NCBI RefSeq assembly: GCF_963924245.1 | Contig: NC_086284.1 | Location: forward strand, 108,003,904-108,067,903 | Direction of reading: 5' to 3' | DNA from: Chroicocephalus ridibundus | Taxonomy: Eukaryota > Chordata > Aves > Charadriiformes > Laridae | Length of the DNA: 64,000 bases | In this document: positions 1-12,650 of the stretch, piece after piece | How the letters are laid out: every line of letters starts with the position of its first letter | Position numbering within the stretch: the first letter of the stretch is position 1 | The notes under the pieces: model-generated | Databases searched by the model: none | What the model saw: the letters and a program-made list of their open reading frames with translations, nothing else | What the model was told of the DNA's origin: nothing | Position numbers and translations under genes: made by a program

Positions 1-3000
1 ATTGTTTTACATATTTTTGCCTTAATCCAAAGCATAATCCAAAGCAGAGTTGGATTTACCCAAAGGGTAAATGGAAAAAAAAACAGGGAGATGAAGAAAG
101 AGAGAGAGAGAGGAAATAAATGTCTCACACTAGCCAAGTACTCTATGGAGTTTAAGTGCAAGGATCAAAGCTAGAGATGAAAGTGCACTTCCAGCCACTT
201 AAGAATCATATCCCCGTGTGGGATAGTGTGGTGCCCTGTAATGAATGGAACAGATCTCAACCACTGAAATGCAAGCCTGAGAGGAAGAGAAAAATGACCT
301 TGAATTGTAGATAATAGCCTGATTGTTTAGAAGGTGGTAAACTTGAGAACTTCTGCATCGGTTCACTCTTTGTCTTCCTATTCCTGAAGTAAAAACATAT
401 CTCCTTGTACTGGGTCTGGGTGGGAATATTCTTCATAACAGCCTGTATGGTGCTGTGCTTTGGATTTGTGGATGAAACAGTCATGATAACACACTAATGT
501 CTTGACTATTTCTGAACAGTTCCTGCACAGCCTTCCTACATTGTGCCAGTTACAACAAATCTCTCATAATTGCCATATAGACGTTTTTCTCAGCTAAGGA
601 CAATGAACTTAATCCACCATCGATCTAAATCACTACATCTCTAATCATTTCAGGAGTTCTGCACTGATTCAAACCAGCTGACATTTCAGTCCAGGAGTCA
701 AATAGTTAAAGAATTCTTTCCATATATTTCATAACTTTTCATCATTTTCTTGGAAAGTCACATTTCCAAGAAAATCACAATATCAGAAATGAAATTGCCA
801 GTAAATTCTCCTCTCATAGCAGAGAGTACACTTCTATTTTGAGATTATCAATCAGAGATACAGGACTACATACTCTATAGGAACATTGCAGTGGAAAAAT
901 AGTAAAAAAGGCTCAATGCACATTTCTAATAAATTACTGGATATATTAACTGCTAATATATAACCTGGATGTAGGAGTCAAAGTCTGAATTAAGTACCCA
1001 AAAAAGATATTTGCTAGAAGGATTGTCAATAGGAAAATCACATATTAAAAAAAAAAAAAAAGTGCAATTCAAGTTCCTTAAATAGTCTGCTCTTATCCAA
1101 ATGTTCACTTAATAAATACTAGTTGTACTAGTTGAAAGATAAAATAATTATTTCAATGTTTACAAGAACATTAACAAAAGAAAATAGTTACACATGCAGA
1201 TAGTGTGAGAAAATTCTTTTGCTGACACTCATTTGGATAATTTAAAAGACATTCCCATGAAAGATTTAATTTAATTAAAAATCAAGTAAAACCAACAAGT
1301 TTTCTTTGACTATTAATGAAAATAAATCATTTGTCATAAAGTACTAGTTAATGAACCATGGTCATTATGAACCCCTTCTACTTGTAACTGTACAAATCCT
1401 AAAGCAAAACAATGTATGGCAAAAGAAAAATATATAAATCAAGGGAATGTAACTGAGCAGCAATGTGACCCTCTCTGTAGCTGAAAGAGTCTCACTTTAC
1501 CGTCCCGCTGCAATACTGAGATTTTTTTTTTTTTTTAGTTTTATAGCATCCTTCTGCTGAGTTCCTCATATGTGAGCTGCTGGAGTATGAATGAAAACAG
1601 CACTGCTCCACTGACTCTTGGTGAGTTTACCTTTTCTGTACGCAACAGACTCACATTTGAAAATAATTACTTGTCTCCTTCGTATTGGCTGAAATCAGTG
1701 ACCCTGGCAGTGGGTAGAAGCCACAGTTGGTTGATCTAGTCTTTTCTGCTGGCTGGACACAGGAGGGAGTTTCATATCACAAAATGCTCATCTGTTCCCA
1801 ATGCCGTGGACTGTCAGAGTAAAACACAGGCTAAAGGATTTGACAGCAACATGAACATACAGGTTTACAGCAGCTTCAAATTTCTCTATGAGCCATTCTC
1901 AAAAAAAAACCCAACCAAATTAAAAGTCAGTTTAGGTACTGCAGATGCTTTTGACTCATTCTACTTCTTTTATTTAAAAAATCCAACTTAAGACGTCTAG
2001 AGATACTTCTTCTTAAGTGAATACTTATTTAAATCATCCCCATAAATCTTGTGCATATCAGACAAACCACATACATTTCTTGACAGATTCAATATATATT
2101 TTAAGTTTAAATATCTCATTTTTCTTGTGGCATGACACTTCATTCATTTGCTAAACAGATTTTTGTTTAGAAAACCAAAACCATGGAAAGGTAAATAAAC
2201 AGATTCACTTATTCTATTAGATTTTTATGAGAATGAGTCAAAATGAATCATTCTTTTCCTAATATTGGATGGTCTGTATGCTGTATTCTGTATGATTATG
2301 TCATGCTGAATAAACTTATTTTTTAGTTTTAATAGACCAGGACAGGGGAAACTTTCTTCTTTTTAAACTCTAAATTGATTATGAATAGCTCATTGGCTGT
2401 ATTTGTGATCTGTTCTTTAAAATTCACATTTAATTACTGTTAGTCACAGGAGTTATTATGACATTAACTATCATTCATCTTGAAAGTCACACTAGTTAGT
2501 TCTGGGGCTGCAAGATTTGCAAACATATTTAAATACTCGCCTCCCACTGAAGTTGATGGATATGCAGGGCTACCACATACCTGACAGCGGAGAGCAGAGT
2601 GAAGAGGAACAGGTCACCTAGAAGTCCCGTGCATTAGAGGCAGAAGGGGTTGAGACGGTCTTGTGTGGACCTCTTGAATGCCAAACTAGGATTATATTTA
2701 TAGGTACCTAAGTAAAGGTCTGCTGTATAAGAGTCACAAATCCTTCATGCTTTCAAAACCTTTAACCCACCTCTGACTCCTCGCTGTTAACACATAGCTT
2801 TTAACTTGTCCTACCCAGAACCTCGCAATGCTTTCTAAACCAAATTCCTAGCTCATGACCATGGTCTATCTCATTGCATTCTGCTATTTTCAATCCATTT
2901 TTCTCTTCTGAACCCCAAATTGCTAAATTAAACCCTAACAGATCTTTCTGAATCCCACCTGGCTGTCGGCACCTTCTGCAAGCATCCCACATGTTGCTCC

Positions 3001-4913
3001 ATGTGTTTGAGACCTTTCTTTGAACCTTTCTGAAGACACACGTTCCCGTTGCTTTAAGGTGAAGTTCAGAAGCCCAGATGTAGGTGGCACTCACCCAAAT
3101 CTGTTCACAATGGTCTTATAAATATGAATGAGATTGAGTAATTACTGCAGATGTTGCAACTTTTCTTCCCCCCAAAATTCTTTTTTGCATTCTTTCTCTA
3201 CCATTAGACTACCATAAAATTTATTTAGAGACACAGAATAAAGTTACATTCAATATTTTCATTCATACAAAGTAATTGTGAATTTCATATCTGTGGTCCT
3301 ATTTCTGAAGCATGAATTAGGTCTTTGCCAGGTGATCTCCTTGTACAAGGAGCTCTTACAATCAGCTTCATAAATTCTATTTCTCCAGTGGACCAAGCAG
3401 TGTTATTTTCCCATGGAAAGTGTTTTATGGCTGTGGACAACTTGTTAGGCTGTTGGCCAGCCCCTCAGGGTTACACTAACTAGACAGGACATGGAAGACT
3501 ACTGGAGAAGACATGAGAAATTGCTGCACCTGGCAGGTAACAGTGTAAGAAGCTGACAGAAGTTTCAGACAATGCTGAGAAAGATGGTGGTTACACAGGG
3601 AGTTGTGTGCCAGTCTGTGCCAGAATTCACAGACACTGAGAGGGCAGTCTTGAGGATGTTTAGGGGAATAAAACCTTGCAAGGTCAACAGTGCCTAAATA
3701 TCATTTATACCACATAAGGCTGACACTTGGGCACAGGTATAGAAAAACTAGAACCAACAGGGAAAACATAATTGGGCATGTTTTTTGTCTGTGAGGAGAC
3801 TGGAGTGGAGAAGTACCAAAAAGGAGAGTCAGAAAAGAGGAAACTGGATAATAAGTTACGCAAAGGACATAAGCAGGGATTTGCCTGCTAGGAAGCTCAG
3901 CATGTGGTCACCACAGCTGGAGGAGAAGAATGAAGCAAACCCTTTATTCTGACCATAACACAAAAGTCAAAGCTGCTTCTTTGATCAGGAGAAAGCCAGC
4001 GAGGCAGCACCTGGATGGAAGGGTCATGCACTCTGGTATCACCATGTCAGCACACACCCACCCACCCATAACAAAATGTACTGGGTTTGTTAATCTTGCT
4101 GGTTTGGACCAGAGCCATTGTCTCCACTACATGCAGCAAATACAAATACGGGTACATACATTGGACTGTATTTCAAGAATATATACTCTCTCTGTTTATA
4201 TTTTCTGTCATTTCTCTAGTATGTATTATAGAGTCTCAAGACTCTAATAACGAGGTTTTGGTAACCTGCATTCCAACTGCATTCTATACCTCATGTGAAA
4301 TACAGTACTTCGGGTGTGAATAACTTGTCTGCAGGCATAACTCCTTGCCATATAAAGATGATGCAATTAAGCAACCCTTAACTTGTAGCTTATCAGTATG
4401 TATATTCAAAAGGGAATTGGGCAAATTCAATGTCTATTCAAGTGAATATATATAGGCAAATACTTTAGAAATACCCTGCATCTCTAATATTTATGAGAAA
4501 GTACAGAAAGCTTCCTAAGAATAAGCTTTTAAATCTGATGTCCTGGGTAAATTTCAGCTTAGGTAATTACACTCTGCCTGATTCATTTTCGCTTGCATTT
4601 TTAATTGGATTCAGCATTATTCTGCTTTTGTCCTAAGCCATTTTACAGTGTGGCTGTGCTCTATTAACCACTGCAGCATACTACACTACAAATGTGCTGC
4701 AGAACTGGCTGAAGCAATTTCTTTCTATATAGCTCATAATGTAAAAACAGTTTTGACGCATTCCAGGAAGAATAGTTCTCTGTAAACATATGGACACTTA
4801 GCATGAAATCCATGTAGCAAGCAAATGTTGGCCAGCCTCTCTGTTCCTGATCCAGCAAAGCATTTTAACACACATAGGCTTCTTTTGGCTTCATCTCCCA
4901 TGTGCAAGTATTT
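1..4913. other. AT-rich DNA with no recognised gene
   Basis: No frame resembles a known protein and no tRNA or rRNA is visible. The stretch holds a short (GA)n run at 99-112, a 15-base A run at 1047-1061 and a T run near 1509-1522. The longest open frames, about 97 codons on the minus strand at 2801-3094 and 105 codons on the plus strand at 3930-4247, are of the length expected by chance in DNA of this size and match nothing I know. It may be intergenic or part of a long intron. Confidence 0.6.
99..112. repeat. (GA)n microsatellite
   Basis: Seven uninterrupted AG dinucleotides lie within a longer purine-rich stretch. This is a simple repeat with no evident function. Confidence 0.9.
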
Positions 4914-6506
4914 TCATAGAATCATAGAACCATAGAGTTGGAAGGGACCTCTGGAGATTATCTAGTACAACTCCCCTGCCAGAGCAGGGTCACCTACAGC
5001 AGGTTACACAGGAACACATCCAGGCGGGTTTTGAATGTCTCCAGAGATGGAGACTCCACCACCTCTCTGGGCAGCCTGTGCCAGTGCTCTGCCACCCTCA
5101 AAGGAAAGAAGTTCCTCCTCATGTTTAGGTGGAACTTCCTATGCTCAAGTTTGTGCCCATTACCTCTTGTCCTGTTGCCAGGCACCACTGAAAAGAGCCT
5201 GGCCCCATCCCCCTGACACCCACCCTTTAAGTATTTATAAGCGTTGATAAGATCCCCCCCTCAGCCGTCTTTTTTACAGACTGAAAAGACCCAAGTCCCT
5301 CAGTCTTTCTTCATAAGAGAGGGGTTCCAGTCCCCTAATCATCTTGGTAGCCCTTTGCTGCACCCTCTCCAGCAGTTCCCTGTCCTTCTTGAACTGGGGA
5401 GACCAGAACTGGACACAGTACTCCAGGTGCGGCCTCACCAAGGCAGAGTAGAGGGGGAGGATGACCTCCCTCGCCCTGCTGGCCACACTCTTCTTGATGC
5501 AGCCCAGGATGCCATTGGCCTTCTTGGCCACAAGGGCACATTGCTGGCTCATGGTCATCCTGTTGTCCACCAGGACTCCCAGGTCACTTTCAGCTGAGCT
5601 GCTCTCCAGCAGGTCAGCCCCCAACCTGTCCTGGTGCATGGGGTTATTCCTCCCCAGGTGCAGCGCCCTACACTTGCCCTTCTGAATTTCATAAGGTTTC
5701 TCTCCGCCCAACTCTCCAGCCTGTCCAGGTCTCTCTGTATGGTGGCACAGCCTTCCAGTGTGTCAGCCACCCCCCCCAGCTTTGCGTCATTGTCAAACTT
5801 GCTGAGGGTGCACTGTATCACCTCATCCAGGTCATTGATGAACATATTGAAGAGGACTGGACCCAGTACTGACCCCTGGGGACCACCACTCGTCACTGAC
5901 CTCCAACTAGACTCTCTGCCCCTAATCACTACCCTCTGAGCTCTGTCTTTCGACCAGTTATCTGTCCACCTTACTGTCCATTCATTTAACCCACTCTTCC
6001 TAAGCTTCCCTATGAGGGTGCTGTGGGAGACCGTGTCAAACGCCTTGCTTAAGTCAAGGTAGACAACATCCACTGCCCTCCCTTTATCTATCCATCCAGT
6101 CATGCCATCATAGAAGGCTGTCAGATTAGTCAGACATGATTTGCCCTTGGTGAATCCATGTTGAGTACTTCTGATAGCTTTCTTTTCCTCCACATGCCTT
6201 GAGATGACACCCAGAATGAGCTGTTCCATCATCTTTCCAGGGATGGAGGTGAGGCTGACGAGCCTGTAGCTCCCCAGCTCCTCCTTCTTGCCTTTTTTGA
6301 AGACTGGAGTGACATTGGCTTTCCTACAGTCCTCAGGCACCTCTCCTGTTCTCCAGGACCTTTCAAAGGTGATGGAGAGTGGCCCAGCAAGGACTTCCGC
6401 CAGCTCCCTCAGCACTCTCGGGTACATCCCATCGGGGCCCATGGACTTGTGAATATCTGATTGACCTAATTGATCCCTCACTTGATCCTCCTCCACCCAG
6501 ATTTAC
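4914..6506 (-). mobile_element. CR1 non-LTR retrotransposon, 5'-truncated, inactive
   Basis: The element lies on the minus strand. Its 3' end is at the low-coordinate side, where the plus strand reads CATAGAATCATAGAACCATA, the reverse complement of the short tail repeat that ends CR1 elements. The body encodes the reverse transcriptase and the conserved C-terminal part of CR1 ORF2. The 5' end stops near 6500, before the RT fingers region, and the endonuclease domain is missing. Such truncation is normal for LINEs, because reverse transcription starts at the 3' end and often stops early. It belongs to the same subfamily as the fragment at 27297-27947 and to a different one from the copy at 36532. 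The edges are good to about 10 bases. Confidence 0.95.
4994..6496 (-). pseudogene. CR1 ORF2 reverse transcriptase remnant
   Basis: Read on the minus strand from 6496, the frame holds RT signatures in order: SMGPDG, the HGFTKGKSCLTNL block, motif A (VYLDLSKAFDTV) and motif B as SGGPQGSVLG, where the usual second residue V is G. The catalytic FADD box is changed to FDND (codons at 5786-5797), so the enzyme would be dead. An apparent one-base deletion at about 5683-5690 shifts the frame, which then reads the KCRALHLGRNNP region and YSALVRPHLEYCVQFW as far as about 5274. A TAA at 5271-5273 replaces the usual codon after GLFSL. The C-terminal region (HKLEHRKFHLNMR, HRLPREVVESPSL, ending FLCNLL) is recovered at 4994-5188. 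The RT would copy CR1 RNA at the target site, but this copy cannot. Confidence 0.93.
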
Positions 6507-9207
6507 TAGATTTGTGTTCAAAAAGAGGAAATTTTGTCTGATCTGCGATCTGAAACACTGGTGAGGGTTTTGTACAGTCATTCATTGTACAAAATGATTG
6601 CACTGACATGTACAATCATTTGGAGCTGATTTCCACAATTTCTCCTCTCTCAGTTCAAGCCATGATGTTTGCTGCAGCAACCATGGAGCTTTTCAGAGAA
6701 AGAGTAAAGCAGGCAATAAAGCAGATTACTGTATGTTTTCAAAAGGAAATGTCACTAACTTTCACCTCACAATTGCCTTTAAGGGGAAATCAGAACATAC
6801 CTCATCACTGATACAAAAGAATGCCATGGTAACCTTCAGTTCTAACAAACTTGTCTCTGTTATACAGGATGCTTTGAGAGCTATATAGCTGATATGTGCA
6901 TCTTTTTTTCATAGCTAATTTTATTAAATTATATACTCAGGCTAATTAGTGGAATTTCTACATTACCTCTGCTTTCCTTCCTTAAGTGTCATTTACTAAA
7001 AATACTACGGATGTGATATCTTGCCACAAAAATTCCAGCACATATCACTTCTAGTATAGTGTTTGGACTTCTGTATTCTTTTTGCAATATACACTAGAAA
7101 GGCAGACGCAGATCCTCAGTACTGTGTTTCTTTTCATGACATAGTAAGGGTTGTTAACTAACAGCTTACAAGAATTATGAAAATAAGACTATTATTTAGG
7201 GAACTTATTAGCCAGAAAAGCACACACCCAACATGAATTTGTTCTCAAAGGGCAGAAACTCTCTTTTTTAAAGAACGTGAAGATACTCTTCCCCAAAGGT
7301 ATTTGAAAGAAACAGTATGGATACAAAGGATAACAAAGCTGACTGTTCCTCTACAAACATATCTTTACCTCCTGTCTTCTCTACAGAGAGAAGTAATTTA
7401 CTTTTAAAACAAAGAATTCTAGGAAAATTCTTTGAAATTAATTTAATTAAAGTCATTATCTTAATCAAAAAAGAAAAATTTCATTTTGACTACAAGAAGC
7501 TTAAGGTTATATATAAAGGATGAAAAGATATAATTATTCTTTAAATACAATACCATAAGATGACCTTGTGTGTTGGCCATTTTAAGACATTTGGCATCAA
7601 AGGCAAGTATCTGATGCTAAAAAACTTGAACTGACTGAAATATTTTTGTAAGAATGTCTTTTCAGAGAAATGCACAGATTGGTAACATGAAAACATTTAA
7701 CAGGTTTGAATTGATTTTGCTTCATTGTTTGCTAGGCAACTGCTTCATTTAATAGCTCCAACACTGATTGCACAGATTCTGGAAAACAACATTATAATCA
7801 ACCTACTTCTGTATTGATGTGATGGGGCATAGAAACCACACAATAGTGGACATGGTGTTAATGGGAGCCAAACGGTTTGATTAGCCCTTAAGGCTGAACC
7901 TAGATATAGACAAACAATTGAATTAGGAATCAGGACAATGGGACTACTCCTGAGAGAAGTACTAGCTCCTGAGAAAAGGTGGAGGAAAAGAAACTACCTC
8001 AGAATCACTGTTTCTTTATAAATATATGGCTGGATTAAAGAGAAAATATTTGGTTGATTCTGACATTTTGCATTTTCTTTTCTACTAAAAGTCATTGTGA
8101 CAAGGTTCTGGTCTCATAACTTAACAGAAATAAAAGAAAAATGACTCCAAATACGGAGTTCACATCAGTAAAACAGTCTACTAGAAAGCACTAGATAGTG
8201 TTAAAACTTGCTACCTACTTATACTATCTGTAATATTCTTATGCACTTACAAACAATTTTGAAAGGTGAGCTTATGCAGCTGTCTGTAGGAGAAAGTATA
8301 CCTATTGTGTAGCCGCATTTTGTTTACACCTTTTTTTCCTGAATCAAATTGAACAGTTCCTTCATGTTGTTCTAAGAGCTTATATTTGTGAAGAGAAACA
8401 AAACATTTCTTCCAACACGAGGAGAATATGCTCATTTCAGCAATGAAAAAAGGTCACTGCAAACCCTGAAATACTTATAAAATCTTGGGTGAGAAAGAGA
8501 AATTCATCTCAGTGTACGTGCTGACATACCACACGGACTTACAGGCAATGTTGAGCCTTGTTCTAACATGTAGCCAATCCATGCACTGTGGATACAGTAG
8601 CTAGAAAAACAAGTAGCGTTAGCTTAACCTCCCTTTAAGTCAGAGAGACATTAGCAGCTCATTCCTCATCTTGGATGTACTGTGACTGCAGTCTTACAGT
8701 GATTTTAAAATGAAATATATGCTTTATGGTTGTGATTATAAAATATTTCTTGCACAGTCAGAAAGAACTAATATATGTTTTGTTATCTAGGCTCTTCTCT
8801 CACATCGCTAAGAGCTAGGCATATTTGTCATATTAATTTGTCATATTAAGTGAGAAATTTTCCAACTGGTTGTCCTTTAAAATACCAAAATACCGTAAGG
8901 TGCCAAAAATTTCAAAACCTAGAGATCTCACCCTCTTAAGTGCCAAGCAAAGTAAACAATGTACAGTGGTTTTCTAGTCTATGTATTACTAAGCTAAAAA
9001 CTGATGCTTTTCATGTGCAGTACTAAATAAAAAAAAAAAGTGTTGAAAGTATTTATTTAAATATCACAATTCAGACTTTTAATTCCATTTCAGCAGCATA
9101 AAGTGCTCCTAATGTTATCTTCAACAAACCCCATTAAGATTTCCTATTTCCTTGTAATACTCTAGCCTGTAGTGTGGCAATATTTTTTTTTGTTCTTTTA
9201 TCAATAG

Positions 9208-9254
9208 GTCTCAGCCCAGAAGAACAAAAATTCAGAGTGATGGTGAAAACAAAG
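9208..9254 (+). other. Candidate 47-bp micro-exon (uncertain)
   Basis: A T-rich tract followed by ATCAATAG precedes the segment, and AAAG|GTAAAA follows it, so both splice signals are acceptable. One frame reads LSPEEQKFRVMVKTK, entered after two bases that complete a split codon and leaving on a codon boundary. I do not recognise the peptide. Splice-like signals around short open segments are common by chance in AT-rich DNA, so this is only a pointer. Confidence 0.15.
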
Positions 9255-9469
9255 GTAAAAATCATAAGTTGTTAATCTGTTTTGACTTATTTGAACGTTT
9301 GTGTTGAGGTTCTTTAAACTGAATGTCAGTCCTTGAAGGCAACAATTAGGTTTATCATTCTTTTACCATTGCAAGGTTTTGAGTGCAAATAATTAGAAAA
9401 AAAAATGTTCTGTAACTTGGAAGTAATAAACTAATAAAATAGAATGGAAAATGAGACAGGCCCTGCCGT

Positions 9470-9493
9470 GGGAGAGGGGGGGGAGGGTCAGGG
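9470..9493 (+). other. Potential G-quadruplex run
   Basis: The plus strand has GGG, a run of eight G, GGG and GGG separated by loops of 3, 1 and 3 bases, which fits the usual four-run quadruplex pattern. It stands out in otherwise AT-rich DNA. No gene or promoter is seen beside it. Confidence 0.55.
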
Positions 9494-12400
9494 AGCATTG
9501 TGGCTTTTTTTTTAGTTCACCCCAGAAAAAAAAAATAAAATGGCTCAAAATGAAAACATATTCCAAGCAATTACACCTTGCCTACAACTATTTTAACTTC
9601 TTAAAATAAGCTGAAGGTCTGTCCCATGAATTTTAACTATATCTTGGTGAATTGGAAAACATGTTTTATGCTCAGGATGTAAGTTCTCCAGTTTATCTCT
9701 ATTTTCATTACTGCAGCTGAGCATTTCAGTGCAGTGCAGCACTCACCACTCCTGCTTCAGACCAATGATTTGTCTGACAAACCTGATGGCAGACAAGCAG
9801 TATTTACACGGTGACCAGTGTAGAGCTAGGAGGCTATGGGTCACAGTGAGAAGCAGCTGTCCTTTGAGTGTAATCCTTGTGGTAAAATATCATTAATTAA
9901 AATGTATGAATTGTGTCATGCAAATTGTGAATTGTTATGTTTCTAAATAGACAAGAAAGCTACAGACTATTTAAATCTAAACTTTTAAATGGAATTTTTT
10001 AAAATTTAGAAACAGTTAAGACAGATGTTGGGTAAAAAAAATCCAATACCAATACTGAGAACAGTAACTAGATTATGTGTTTCTCCTTTTCAGAGCGTCC
10101 TGACTATAAATCTATTGAGTTGCTAATAGGAGCAGTTTAAACAGAGTGAGACCTCTGCAGTCCTTTTGAAAAGTACTACCGAGTTTAGAAAACTCTGAGC
10201 TGTAAAGGAAAAACAGACATGTTGGACAGAATTACCTGTTTTGCAACACTGCGTCTAGAGAGGCGCAGGAATTCACATCTCACCTCTTTGGTAATGGTCA
10301 TATAGCACCTGCTTCCCACTTAATATCCAGGTTTTTTAGACCACCCTTTTATGCACCAAATTCTTCTTATGTAATGCTGAGGCAGTGTTACTAACTTGCT
10401 AAATGCCTAATTGTAATTTGATTTTCCCTGGAGGAGCAGGTACTTAAATTTGAGGCACTGCACAACATATTTTATAGTTGCCTGTAGCATTGGCTCTAGC
10501 ATTTGGTCTTTGATTATTCCTAATTGTTTTAAACCACACAAAGCCTAAATAAATAAAATAAATAGTAAGAAGCTAGAGAGAAAGAGATGAAAGGATGAAG
10601 ATTCTTAAAAGCAATGTATTACTTCTTCATTTGACCCTTGACAGAATCAGTTCACACACATTCTTAATGCCTTTGCACATTATTCAGACTTACAATGGTA
10701 CAGTCGTACAGCTTACATTGTAAAACAATTACTTAATGCACATGACAGGCATATAGAAAAAGAGTCACCACCTAAGAATGTGCACTTCATAATCACATAT
10801 TCTATTACAAATTAAATTCCATCTGAGGGAACATGACGTCCAGAATTTTAGTTGGCTAATGGAAAGAGCCCTCTAGTTTCGGACACTGTTTGCAATCTAA
10901 CATATCCTCTACCAACTACAGTGCCTAATTATAAATACTGCTAACGTAGTTAATGCACATTAGTTCCTAAGCAAGTGTAATGTGGCATTCAACTTTTCAC
11001 TCAGCACAGCCTCAGACTAGAATGAGAATCCATTCTTCAAAGTGACAATGAATTCTTTAAAATATTCAAAATTTTCCAGCAAAAATGAACAAAAAAGTCT
11101 TTTCAATGTATATTATAACTGATTTTTTTAATTGATTACCAGAATATTTTATGCCCAGCTGTCTACCAAGATTCTGATATTTTGCTTTATATTTCTTATT
11201 TTTTTTAGATTAGAATAATTTTAATTGTTTTTTATAGACAAATGAGACAGAGTTACAAATTACCAAGGGAAATACTGTCATATAGGAAAAAATATCCCAT
11301 AAGAGATCATAACCACTTTATTCTGACCTTTTTCTTTCAAAGTACAATGCATGGCTTGTAAAAATGGGTTTGCAAAGTGATTTAAGTAGACCTTGGAAAG
11401 GTTCAATATACTCTATACAAAACAATTAAAATTATTCTTATTAGGTTTCTCCAAAATTAATCAGTGGAATTAAATTTCCAGCAAGTTTAATTTCCCTTTA
11501 ACACACAGGGTTACAGAAACTATCAGGAATGTAAATTTGCAGAGAAACAAAAAAAACCCAAACCCCAAAAAACCAAACACAAAACCAGACACCTTCCACA
11601 TTATTTCACTCTTCTCTGACCTTGGTATTGCTAGTCCTACTGATCAGAAAGATAAGTCAAATTTCATTTTGACAAAGAGACTGATAAATTGTTTCTATAC
11701 TAAAAACTAATACCTACAATTGATTGCATTGTCACCTATAAACCATTGCCATCCAGACCATTCCTCTTATCCAGCGGCATATTTCAAGTGTTTATTTTGC
11801 AATAAAAGGCACTGTACCAGCTATGAGTAATAATGTCTCTCAGACTCTACAAAGAAAATAAATCTCTCAAAAATGCCTGATTCCAGAAAATCAGAAAAAA
11901 TATGGGAAAAAATGGTTAAATACAGGAATTCATAAGGAATCTTTTATTACATAAATATATTCAGCAAGGCATCTGCATGCTCAATCACAGATACAGTTGA
12001 AAATGTAACCTTTTCTTTAATCCTACCTGAAGCCTATTGTAATAATTTGAGAGGTAAGATTATTAGCCCCAAAAACCTACATATTGTTTTAAGATTGCTG
12101 AGAAGACTGAAGAAGCTTAGATAATAAATACAAAGATGATATTGCCAAGAGAGGGGTAATGGAGTCATGACATGAAAAGGATGAGGAGCAATGGAGTGGA
12201 AAAGAAGTTAGAGCATCTACATCAGGTATTTATGCAGATGATGTGGCTATTCCTTTACTTCTTGGTAAGATGTCCAAACACAGAAGTGAGGTAGGTACAA
12301 GGTGGAGATTTTGAACATAGATGATAGAATCCCTACATAATCTTTACATTTCTGAATTTTTGGCTATTGACAGGGATTATAAAGACCTATTTGAACTGGG

Positions 12401-12540
12401 ATGAGGGTCTACTGATTTTCAAGCATACGAGCAGTACAAAAGTAGAAGAGAGTTACTGTACTGGTTGCAATGCAACTGGAATACAACTCAGGTATCAAAA
12501 GGGACAAAAAATTTTCATTCATTTAACTAATACCAATTCT

Positions 12541-12650
12541 ATTTGACTTGTTACACCAACTTCGCCTCAGTTGTGCCCACACAATCCTAGCATGATCTGA
12601 TGTCTGTTGAAGTCAGCAGGGTTGCACAAAAACAGTCAGTGAACAATACC
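12541..12650. repeat. Possible relic of an ancient amniote interspersed repeat
   Basis: The string GTTGAAGTCAGCAGGGTTGCA resembles the recurring phrase GAAGTCAATGG(A/G)GTTGCA found in very old repeats shared among reptiles, birds and mammals. This rests on memory of that phrase only. Family and edges cannot be set. Confidence 0.25.

Noticed and set aside
2801..3094. 97-codon minus-strand open frame with many charged residues
   Set aside because: No similarity to a known family, no splice or repeat context, and the length is expected by chance in 64 kb.
4938..5685. Plus-strand open frames over the CR1 copy
   Set aside because: They are antisense shadows of the minus-strand CR1 ORF2.
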